Origin: JAQGMV01 sp050260255
GTDB taxonomy: Bacteria; Pseudomonadota; Gammaproteobacteria; Burkholderiales; SG8-41
Reading direction: 5' to 3'
NCBI GenBank assembly: GCA_050260255.1
Contig: JBLNBW010000281.1
Span: 1 to 16,720, forward strand
Length of the DNA stretch: 16,720 nucleotides
The position numbers and the translations under genes were made by a program. Shown piece after piece: positions 7,293 to 13,485 of this stretch; within the stretch, counting starts at the first letter, position 1; every line of letters starts with the position of its first letter. The notes under the pieces are model-generated. The model was not told where the DNA came from and did no database searches. It was given only the letters and a program-made list of their open reading frames with translations.

Positions 7293-8336
7293 TCAGTAGA
7301 TCGGCTTGCCCGAGGGGTCCTTGATCTGCTTCTTCCACTCCGCCTGGATGAGCTTCACGACGCTGTCCGGCATCGGCACGTAGTCGAGATCGTCGGCCAT
7401 CTTCTGACCGTTCTTGTACGCCCAGTCGAAGAACTTGAGCACTTCGCGTCCGTTTTCCGGATTCGCCTGCGTGGTGTGCAGCAGAATGAAGGATGCGCCG
7501 GTGATCGGCCAGCTTTGCGCGCCGGGCTGGTTCGTCAGCACGACGGCCATGCCGGGCGTCTTCGCCCAGTCCGCGCCTGCGGCCGCGCCTTTGAACGCGT
7601 CGTCCGTGGGGCTCACGAACGTGCCGTTTTTGTTGCGCAGCTGTCCGACCGCCAGCTTGTTCTGCTTCGCATACGCGTATTCGACGTAGCCGATCGCCCC
7701 GGGAAGCTGCCGCACGTAGTTCGCCACCCCTTCATTGCCTTTACCGCCCTGCCCGGCCGGGAACTTGACCGACGTGCCGACGCCGACCTTGTCCGCCCAT
7801 TCCTTGCTCACCTGGGAGAGGTAGTTCACGAACAGAAAGGTCGTGCCCGAGCCGTCCGAGCGATGCACGACGATGATGGGCTCGTTGGGCAGCTTCACGT
7901 CGGGATTGATGGACTGGAGCGCCGCGTCGTTCCAGTTCTTGATCTTGCCGAGATAGATATCGGCGAGCACTTCACCGGTGAACTTGAGCTTTCCGGATTC
8001 GATGCCCTTCAAGTTGTAGACCGGAACCACGCCGCCCATGATCGCCGGAAACTGCATCAGGCCGTTCTTTTGCAGGTCTTCCGACTTGAGCGGCATGTCG
8101 GAAGCGCCGAAATCCACCGTCTTCGCGGTAATCTGCTTGATGCCGCCGCCCGATCCTATCGATTGATAGTTGAGGCCGACGCCCGTCTGCTTCTTGTATG
8201 CGTCCGCCCACTTGGCGTAGATCGGATAGGGAAACGTTGCGCCCGCGCCGGTGATGTCCGCTGCGCCGGCTGTGGCGCCCACTGCCGCCATGCCGATGCC
8301 GGCGATCGCAGCCAACGATATGAGCATCTTCTTCAT
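7293..8336 (-). CDS. pstS: Periplasmic phosphate-binding protein PstS
   Basis: The product is 347 aa. A signal peptide (MKKMLISLAAIAGIG, cleaved after AGA or GAA) precedes the PstS start ADITGAGATFPYPIYAKW. Phosphate-binding motifs follow: DFGASDMPL, RSDGSGTTFLF and GVANYVRQLPGAIGYVEYAYA. It captures phosphate in the periplasm and delivers it to PstC-PstA. The open frame reaches 8384, but that extension is not signal-like. An AGGAG ribosome site lies 7 bp before ATG 8336 and 4 bp before ATG 8339, so 8336 is preferred. A strong Pho promoter stands upstream, and phoB follows on the same strand. No lipobox cysteine is seen, so it is soluble. Confidence 0.97.
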   Translation of the reverse strand: MKKMLISLAAIAGIGMAAVGATAGAADITGAGATFPYPIYAKWADAYKKQTGVGLNYQSIGSGGGIKQITAKTVDFGASDMPLKSEDLQKNGLMQFPAIMGGVVPVYNLKGIESGKLKFTGEVLADIYLGKIKNWNDAALQSINPDVKLPNEPIIVVHRSDGSGTTFLFVNYLSQVSKEWADKVGVGTSVKFPAGQGGKGNEGVANYVRQLPGAIGYVEYAYAKQNKLAVGQLRNKNGTFVSPTDDAFKGAAAGADWAKTPGMAVVLTNQPGAQSWPITGASFILLHTTQANPENGREVLKFFDWAYKNGQKMADDLDYVPMPDSVVKLIQAEWKKQIKDPSGKPIY

Positions 8337-8380
8337 CATGTCACTCCTGGGAGGTTTGTGTGTCGAGTACGACGGTGGCG

Positions 8381-8414
8381 ACATTAACAGCCCTATGTGA
8401 CGATTACGTTACAG
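8381..8414 (-). promoter_or_regulatory. Pho promoter of pstS (PhoB box plus -10)
   Basis: On the minus strand CTGTAAC (8414-8408) and TCGTCAC (8403-8397) have 11-bp spacing, followed after exactly 10 bp by TAATGT (8386-8381). The predicted start near 8374 leaves a leader of about 40 bases ending in the AGGAG ribosome site of pstS. It faces away from the ppx Pho box, which begins 12 bp to the right. Confidence 0.87.
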
Positions 8415-8426
8415 CCGGCCGACTGG

Positions 8427-8460
8427 ATGTCGTAAAGCTGTAATATGCGTCTCCTAGCAT
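8427..8460 (+). promoter_or_regulatory. Pho promoter of ppx (PhoB box plus -10)
   Basis: The plus-strand units ATGTCGT (8427-8433) and CTGTAAT (8438-8444) with spacer AAAG match the E. coli consensus at 14 of 18 positions. Exactly 10 bp later comes TAGCAT (8455-8460). The predicted start is near 8467. Because the box abuts and the -10 overlaps the first part of the longest ppx frame (ATG 8445), translation must start further downstream. Confidence 0.83.
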
Positions 8461-8510
8461 TCGAGGTTGCCCGTAACGCGCATCGTGCCGGTCGCCCGGC
8501 GGCTCACCGA

Positions 8511-10034
8511 ATGGCCGAATACCAGACGCTCGCTGCCGTCGATCTCGGCAGCAATTCCTTCCATTGCCAGATCGCCCGCGTGCTCGGCGAACAGCTGTAC
8601 CCCCTGGATTCCTTGCGGGAGCCCGTGCGGCTCGCCGCCGGCCTTACCGCGGACAGACATCTCAATGAAGAAGTGCAGGAGCGCGCGCTCGCGTGCCTGC
8701 ATCGCTTCGGCGAGCGGCTGCGGGGATTCGAGCGCGGTGCGGTGCGCGCGGTGGGTACGAATACGCTGCGGGTCGCGAAGAACGCCTCTTCGTTCATCCG
8801 GCGCGCAGTGGAGGCCCTCGGCTTCCCCATCGAGGTCGTGGCGGGCCGCGAGGAAGCACGGCTCATTTACCTCGGCGTTGCGCACAGCATTCCCGCATCG
8901 CCCGACAAGCGGCTCGTGGTGGACATCGGGGGCGGATCGACCGAATTCATCATCGGCACCCATTACCGAGCGCGGCTGCTGCAGAGCCTTTATATGGGCT
9001 GCGTGAGCTACAGCCTGCGGTATTTCGGCGACGGGCGTCTCACGCGCAGTGCGTTCAAGCAGGCGGAGCTCGCCGCGCGCAACGAGGTGCAGCCGATCTA
9101 CGCGGATTTCGGTCCGACGCACTGGAGCGAGGCGGTCGGCTCTTCCGGCACACTGCGCACCATTGCGCAAGTCATGCAGCTGAACGGCATGGACGACGGC
9201 GACATCTCGCCATCCGGCCTCGACCGCTTGCGCGCTTCGCTTATCAAGGCGGGCGACCTCGCGGATCTCGCGTTGACTGGGCTGCGCCCGGACCGCGTGC
9301 CCGTGCTGCCCGGCGGCGTGGCCATCATTCGCGCGATCATGGCAGAGCTCGGCATACAGCGCATGACCGTCGCTCCCGGCGCCATGCGTGAAGGCCTCCT
9401 GTACGACCTCCTCGGCAGGGTCCATCGGCACGACATGCGCGACGTCACCGTCGCGCAATTCATGCAGCGCTACCACGTCGATGCGAAGCAGGCGCGCCAA
9501 GTCGCCGCGCTCGCCCATACGCTGTGCGCGGATTTCCGTTGGGACAGCGCTCAGGACGCGGAATATGCAACGCGCCAGCTCGCCTGGGCCGCCAAGCTGC
9601 ACGAAATCGGCATCCCGGTGGCATACAGCGGCTACCACCGGCACGGCGCCTACATACTGGCGAACGCCGACATGCCGGGCTTTTCCCGCGACGAGCAGCA
9701 GACGCTCTCCGCGCTGGTGCTTGCGCACCGCCGTTCGCTCAGGAAGGTATGGCCTGCTGTGCGGGAAAAGATCGATCCTCGGCTTATACTCGCGCTCCGG
9801 CTGGCGGTTCTCTTCTACCGGCATCGCACGGCAATCGACCTTCGCGAGCCTCGCATCAGGACGGAGCCCAACGGGTTTCGCCTTGTCCTCGATCGCGACT
9901 GGCTGCACCGCAATCCACTCACCGCAGCGGTGCTCGATGAAGAAGTAAAGGAGTGGCTGAAGATCGGCTATGACGTGCGGGTGCCCGGGCTTGCCGAAGC
10001 GATCGACCATACGAATCCCGCCGCCGGCGACTAG
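8511..10034 (+). CDS. ppx: Exopolyphosphatase (Ppx/GppA family)
   Basis: The product is 507 aa, typical of full-length proteobacterial Ppx. The ASKHA-fold phosphate loops are AAVDLGSNSFH (8-18) and VVDIGGGSTEF (136-146), with the catalytic-region motif GREEARLIYLG (112-122). The C-terminal HD-like domain contains LHEIGIPVAYSGYHRHGAYIL. The enzyme removes terminal phosphate from polyphosphate chains; the related GppA activity on pppGpp cannot be excluded from sequence. ATG 8511 is preferred over ATG 8445 because the Pho promoter occupies 8427-8460 and homology begins at MAEYQTLAAVDLG. It is divergent from pstS and probably induced with it. The partner enzyme gene ppk lies at the right end of the window. 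Confidence 0.94.
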   Translation: MAEYQTLAAVDLGSNSFHCQIARVLGEQLYPLDSLREPVRLAAGLTADRHLNEEVQERALACLHRFGERLRGFERGAVRAVGTNTLRVAKNASSFIRRAVEALGFPIEVVAGREEARLIYLGVAHSIPASPDKRLVVDIGGGSTEFIIGTHYRARLLQSLYMGCVSYSLRYFGDGRLTRSAFKQAELAARNEVQPIYADFGPTHWSEAVGSSGTLRTIAQVMQLNGMDDGDISPSGLDRLRASLIKAGDLADLALTGLRPDRVPVLPGGVAIIRAIMAELGIQRMTVAPGAMREGLLYDLLGRVHRHDMRDVTVAQFMQRYHVDAKQARQVAALAHTLCADFRWDSAQDAEYATRQLAWAAKLHEIGIPVAYSGYHRHGAYILANADMPGFSRDEQQTLSALVLAHRRSLRKVWPAVREKIDPRLILALRLAVLFYRHRTAIDLREPRIRTEPNGFRLVLDRDWLHRNPLTAAVLDEEVKEWLKIGYDVRVPGLAEAIDHTNPAAGD

Positions 10035-10050
10035 AACTCATCTCAAAGAC

Positions 10051-10179
10051 GCCCCCAAACCATAGACAGGATTTACATGATTTACAGGATTGAGGCGAAA
10101 AGCTCGACGTTCTTATCTTGTTAATCCTGTTAATCCTGTTAATCCTGTTAATCCTGTCCATTTTTGTTTTTGAGACCGC
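10051..10179 (+). repeat. Dispersed intergenic repeat, copy A, with internal 9-bp tandem array
   Basis: About 129 bp of AT-richer sequence between ppx and the Bug gene, present again in inverted orientation at 13344-13447. Both ends carry the same short motif in opposite directions: ACAGGATTT units on the left and TTAATCCTG units on the right. The element is therefore bounded by imperfect inverted repeats, as in miniature mobile elements. The core GAGGCGAAAAGCTCGACG, followed by TTCTTATCTTG, is identical in the two copies. Copy A has four tandem TTAATCCTG units (10121-10156); copy B has one. No coding capacity is credible. Confidence 0.85.
10121..10156 (+). repeat. Tandem array of four 9-bp units (TTAATCCTG)
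   Basis: Four exact head-to-tail copies of TTAATCCTG inside repeat copy A. The length is a multiple of three, which produces artificial repetitive frames on both strands. The other genomic copy in this window has a single unit at the equivalent place, so the array probably expands and contracts by slippage. Confidence 0.95.
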
Positions 10180-10202
10180 GCCTAGACGGGCGAGCCGGAC
10201 GA

Positions 10203-10236
10203 CGTTCAAAAAACTGCAACCTGCCTCACGTAACCT
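10203..10236 (+). promoter_or_regulatory. Candidate Pho promoter upstream of the Bug receptor gene
   Basis: CGTTCAA (10203-10209), AAAA, CTGCAAC (10214-10220) matches the Pho consensus at 12 of 18 positions. After exactly 10 bp comes TAACCT (10231-10236). The predicted start near 10243 gives a 30-base leader with an AAAGG ribosome site. Both half-sites are degenerate and support depends on the spacing shared with the stronger promoters here, so this is tentative. Confidence 0.38.
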
Positions 10237-10272
10237 CGCGGCGTTGTCGTCAACTGCCGCGAAAGGTTACGC

Positions 10273-11244
10273 ATGTCGCGCCACTGGAACATCTATCTCG
10301 TTGCGGCCGCGCTTGCCGTGTGCAGCGCATCCGCGCGGACCGCTGACTTTCCCGAAAAACCCGTACGCATGGTCGTGCCGCTCGCGCCGGGTGGCGGCAG
10401 CGACATCGTCGGCCGCATCGTTGCTCTCGCGCTGACCGATCATTGGCACAAATCGGTAGTCGTAGACAACCGCCCGGGCGCCGGCAGCGTCGTCGGCACG
10501 TCGATCGTGGCGAAGGCGCCCGCCGACGGCTATACCGTGCTCGTCTCCAGTTCCTCGTTCGCCATTTCGCCCGCGCTTTACCCACACTTGAGCTACGACC
10601 CGCGCCGTGACTTCGCACCGGTGATGCTGCTTGCGAGCCAGCCGAGCTTGCTCGTAATCCACGCATCCGTGCCAGCGCGCACCTTGAAAGAACTGATCGC
10701 GCTGGCGAAAGCCAAGCCCGGGCAGCTTGCCTATGGCTCGGCTGGGATCGGCAGCGCAACGCACCTCGGCACGGAATTGTTCCTGCATACGGCGGGCATC
10801 AGCGCGCAGCACGTGCCGTACAAGAGCGCGGGGCAGGCCACGACCGCAGTCCTGTCCGGGGAAGCGCAGCTCCTCATCACCAACACGGCAAGCGTGCTGC
10901 CGCATCTTCAGAGCGGAAAGATACGCGCGCTTGGCACGACCGCCACCGAACGCTCTCCCCTCGCCCCCGACGTGCCGACCATAAACGAGAGCGGCTTGCC
11001 GGGGTTCGAGTATGCGACCTGGTATGGCGCTTTCGTGCCGGGCGGCACGGCGGCGCTTCGCGTAGCTGCCATACACCGGGCAATGCACGCGGTTCTCGGG
11101 CAAAGCGCCACCCGGCAACAGCTGACCGCACAGGGCCTGCAGACGCACGCCTCGTCGCCGGACGAATTCAAGCGCTACCTCGACGCAGAGCTCAAACGCT
11201 GGCAATCGGTCATCGGCGCAGCTCGCATCGCAGCCAGCGGTTGA
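10273..11244 (+). CDS. Bug/TctC-family periplasmic tricarboxylate-type solute receptor
   Basis: The product is 323 aa. It has a signal peptide (about 1-24, ending ASARTA) and then the family pattern FPEKPVRMVVPLAPGGGSD, VVDNRPGAGSVVG, PADGYTVL, YGSAGIGSATHLGTELF and HVPYKSAGQA. These proteins bind small carboxylated compounds in the periplasm. Many copies in betaproteobacteria are orphans without TctAB membrane partners, and no tctA/tctB is present here. The ligand cannot be read from sequence. It lies between ppx and a small gene-dgkA pair on the same strand (68 bp gap), with a tentative Pho promoter upstream, so a role in phosphate-limited growth is possible but unproven. Confidence 0.92.
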   Translation: MSRHWNIYLVAAALAVCSASARTADFPEKPVRMVVPLAPGGGSDIVGRIVALALTDHWHKSVVVDNRPGAGSVVGTSIVAKAPADGYTVLVSSSSFAISPALYPHLSYDPRRDFAPVMLLASQPSLLVIHASVPARTLKELIALAKAKPGQLAYGSAGIGSATHLGTELFLHTAGISAQHVPYKSAGQATTAVLSGEAQLLITNTASVLPHLQSGKIRALGTTATERSPLAPDVPTINESGLPGFEYATWYGAFVPGGTAALRVAAIHRAMHAVLGQSATRQQLTAQGLQTHASSPDEFKRYLDAELKRWQSVIGAARIAASG

Positions 11245-11312
11245 GCGCGCCGTGCTTGCCCGCAAGTGCCGTCCACGCGCCGGTTTGGAGAATCGTTAGG
11301 AAGCGAGCACAC

Positions 11313-11618
11313 ATGAAAATCACCGAAGCAATAGCGACCGCCACGGATGTCCGCGTGGTCTATGGCCTCCTCGAGGCGTATTTCGAAGCGGTGCGAGCCT
11401 ATGACATCGCGCTCACGCTGCCGCAACGGCTTACGCGTGTGCCCATCGCGGGCGCCCTGGATGTCGCACGGCGTCATGCCGAAGCACGAGATCTTTACGC
11501 CCGGTCGGTCGCGGAACGCAGCCGTCTCGACCCGATGCTCGGCGAATTCGCGGATGTATGCCGCACAGCGATACAGCGTCTGCAGTGTCTGGACTGCCCG
11601 ACGGAGGCCGCGGCATGA
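11313..11618 (+). CDS. Small uncharacterised protein, paralogue of the gene at 5997-6305
   Basis: The product is 101 aa, soluble and helical in appearance, with no signal or membrane segment. The family is not recognised. It aligns with the small protein between phoB and pstC over about 90 residues with one single-residue gap, sharing AIA near the start, LLEAYFEA against LVAAYIES, LPxxLTxxPIxG, the RR and AER/RER positions and a late PM. The open frame starts at 11241, but ATG 11313 is chosen because the alignment begins there and an AGGAAG sequence lies about 10 bp upstream. Its TGA overlaps the dgkA ATG (ATGA), so the two are translationally coupled. Confidence 0.78.
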   Translation: MKITEAIATATDVRVVYGLLEAYFEAVRAYDIALTLPQRLTRVPIAGALDVARRHAEARDLYARSVAERSRLDPMLGEFADVCRTAIQRLQCLDCPTEAAA

Positions 11619-12079
11619 GCTCCCGGGCCCGCGGCGCGGTCGACGCGACGCTGACCAAGACCATCGACGGCCGCGCTGGCGATGCTCGCCATCCTAGCGC
11701 GGACGCTGCAGCGGTGAGCCCGTACAAGGGCAAGACCGGCTGGACACGCCTGCGAAATGCGCTGTTCTATTCGATGGACGGCTTCGCCGCGGCATTCCGT
11801 AACGAAGACGCGTTCCGCCAGGAAGCGCTGCTCGCGCTCATATTGATACCCATCGCGCTGTACGCACCGGTCACCGCATCCGGCAAGGCGATCATGATCG
11901 GCAGCGTGCTGCTGGTGCTCATCGTGGAATTGCTCAACTCCGGCATCGAAGCCGTCACCGACCGCGTGTCGCTGGAGGATCACGTGCTCGCGAAACAGGC
12001 GAAAGACATGGGCAGCGCAGCGGTGCTGCTGTCCCTGGTCTGCGTGCCCGTCGTTTGGCTCACCGTCTTCTTCGGCTGA
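11615..12079 (+). CDS. dgkA: Diacylglycerol kinase DgkA
   Basis: The product is 154 aa. It has three membrane helices and the family's catalytic residues: RNEDAFRQE (E64), VELLNSGIEAVTDR (E105, N108, E112) and AKDMGSAAVLL (130-139). It phosphorylates diacylglycerol to phosphatidic acid in the inner membrane, returning lipid backbones to phospholipid synthesis. DgkA is usually about 120 aa; here about 35 polar residues precede the first amphipathic helix. ATG 11615 is chosen for its ATGA overlap with the preceding gene; GTG 11714 (VSPYKGKTG) would give a standard-length protein but lacks a clear ribosome site. It lies directly before a glycosyltransferase that may use the same diacylglycerol pool. 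Confidence 0.93.
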   Translation: MSSRARGAVDATLTKTIDGRAGDARHPSADAAAVSPYKGKTGWTRLRNALFYSMDGFAAAFRNEDAFRQEALLALILIPIALYAPVTASGKAIMIGSVLLVLIVELLNSGIEAVTDRVSLEDHVLAKQAKDMGSAAVLLSLVCVPVVWLTVFFG

Positions 12080-12089
12080 TCGCTGATCG

Positions 12090-12145
12090 ATGTCACGGAT
12101 CTGACATCGCGGTGTCATGCCGCTGTCGCATGAGCGGTGCACCAT
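12090..12145 (+). promoter_or_regulatory. Array of four tandem PhoB half-sites before the glycosyltransferase gene
   Basis: Four 7-bp units start exactly every 11 bp: ATGTCAC (12090), CTGACAT (12101), GTGTCAT (12112) and CTGTCGC (12123). Each matches CTGTCAT at 5 or 6 of 7 positions, making two adjacent Pho boxes. Ten bp after the last unit is CACCAT (12140-12145), a poor -10, so the exact start is uncertain. The array begins 11 bp after the dgkA stop and overlaps the longest frame of the glycosyltransferase, which argues for the later ATG 12174. Confidence 0.78.
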
Positions 12146-12173
12146 TCCTCTCATCCGACCGTCCAAACTTGCC

Positions 12174-13337
12174 ATGACGACGCTACGCATCGCGCTCATC
12201 ACCGAAACCTACCCGCCCGAAATCAACGGCGTCGCCGTGACGCTCCGTCATCTTGTCCACGGCATGTTGAAACGCGGCCATAGCGTGCACGTCGTCCGTC
12301 CGCGGCAATCGCGCATCGATACGCCGCGAGAGTCTCCAGGCTACCGCGAAACGCTGGTGCGCGGCATCGCGATCCCCCGCTACGATGCGTTGAAGCTCGG
12401 TCTGCCCGCGGCCGGACAGCTGCGCGCGCTGTGGCGGCGCGATCCGCCGGACATCGTCCACGTCGCCACCGAAGGGCCGCTCGGCGCATCGGCCGTCAAG
12501 GCGGCGCTGTCGGCGGGCATCCCGGTCTCGACCGATTTCCACACGAATTTCCACGCCTATGCGCGCCATTACGGCGTGCGCTGGCTCGAGCAGCCGGTGC
12601 TTCGCTACCTGCGCCGGCTGCATAACAGGACGCTTTGCACCATGGTCCCGACGCATGAGCTCGCGCGCGAGCTTGCCGGTTTCGGCTTCGACAACCTGCG
12701 GGTCGTAGCACGCGGCGTCGACACGCGGCTGTTTCATCCGGACAAGCGGGACGCCGCGTTGCGCCGCAGCTGGGGCGCCGCACCGGAAGACCCGATCGTC
12801 TTGTTCGTGAGCCGCATGGCGCCCGAAAAAAATCTTCCGCTGCTCATGAAGACGTTTGCAGCGATGCACCGCGTCGATCCCCGCGCCCGCCTGGTGGTCG
12901 TCGGCGATGGACCGGCCCGCGCACGGCTAAAGGCGCGTCATCCCGACGCGATTTACACCGGCATGCTGGTCGGCGAAGAGCTCGCGGCGCACTACGCATC
13001 GGCCGACATCTTTCTTTATCCCAGCGTCACCGAGACCTACGGCAACGTAACGCTCGAGGCCCTGGCCAGCGGGCTTGCCGTGGTGGCGTACGATTACGCC
13101 GCGGCGGCGGTACACATCCGCGACGGACAGAACGGAATCACGGCGCCGTTCGATGACGACAGGCAGTTCATTCATCGTGCGACGCAGCTCGTGCGCGATC
13201 CCGCGCGTCTCCCGGAGTTGCGACGCAATGCCCGGGCCACAGCCGACAGGATCGACTGGGCGGATATCGTGTCCGGGTTCGAATCCGCGCTGATGGACAT
13301 TGCGCACGGCGGCCCGCCCGCCGCGCGCGTCGCGTAG
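12174..13337 (+). CDS. GT4-family glycosyltransferase, candidate diacylglycerol glycosyltransferase
   Basis: The product is 387 aa with a GT-B fold. The N-terminal domain opens RIALITETYPPEINGVAVTL, the signature of the PimB/MgtA/SqdX-like branch that glycosylates membrane lipids. The nucleotide-sugar site has FVSRMAPEKN (R214, K219) and the EX7E motif from E287 to E295 (ETYGNVTLE). There is no signal peptide or membrane helix, which fits a peripheral enzyme at the inner membrane. The donor sugar cannot be told from sequence. ATG 12174 is chosen because the longer frame (ATG 12117) starts inside the PhoB-site array and homology starts at MTTLRIAL; no good ribosome site is visible. In phosphate-starved alphaproteobacteria the GT4 enzyme Agt makes glycolipids from diacylglycerol. 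The same job is inferred here from the Pho control and the nearby phospholipase C, dgkA and olsB. Confidence 0.85.
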   Translation: MTTLRIALITETYPPEINGVAVTLRHLVHGMLKRGHSVHVVRPRQSRIDTPRESPGYRETLVRGIAIPRYDALKLGLPAAGQLRALWRRDPPDIVHVATEGPLGASAVKAALSAGIPVSTDFHTNFHAYARHYGVRWLEQPVLRYLRRLHNRTLCTMVPTHELARELAGFGFDNLRVVARGVDTRLFHPDKRDAALRRSWGAAPEDPIVLFVSRMAPEKNLPLLMKTFAAMHRVDPRARLVVVGDGPARARLKARHPDAIYTGMLVGEELAAHYASADIFLYPSVTETYGNVTLEALASGLAVVAYDYAAAAVHIRDGQNGITAPFDDDRQFIHRATQLVRDPARLPELRRNARATADRIDWADIVSGFESALMDIAHGGPPAARVA

Positions 13338-13343
13338 GTATAA

Positions 13344-13447
13344 GCGGTCTCAAAAACGAAAAAATCGACAGGATTAACAAGATAAGAACGTCGAGCTTTT
13401 CGCCTCAATCCTGTAAATCGTTTGAATCCTGTCCATAGTTTTCGGGC
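13344..13447 (-). repeat. Dispersed intergenic repeat, copy B (inverted relative to copy A)
   Basis: About 104 bp between the convergent glycosyltransferase and phospholipase genes. Read on the minus strand it matches copy A (10051-10179) from GCCC...ATGGACAGGATT through the identical core to TTTTTGAGACCGC. It has one TTAATCCTG unit where copy A has four. Repeat copies in opposite orientation thus bracket the Bug-small gene-dgkA-glycosyltransferase block, about 3.3 kb apart. Confidence 0.85.
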
Positions 13448-13485
13448 ATTTTCGCAATGAGCTCTAGGCTCGGACACAGTCCTCG

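Noticed and set aside
7221..8387. 388-aa plus-strand open frame opposite pstS
   Set aside because: Antisense shadow; the PstS frame is unambiguous with a signal peptide and binding motifs.
8454..10010. 518-aa minus-strand open frame opposite ppx
   Set aside because: Mirror of the ppx coding frame; no recognisable domain, no plausible start context, and it would run through both Pho promoters.
9919..10209. Repetitive minus-strand frame with NRI repeats (and the plus-strand LIL repeats at 10118-10435)
   Set aside because: Produced by the 9-bp tandem repeat inside the intergenic element; not a protein gene.
10246..10263. Single Pho-like unit TTGTCGT close to the Bug start
   Set aside because: No partner unit at 11 bp and no hexamer at the right distance; the site at 10203-10220 fits better.
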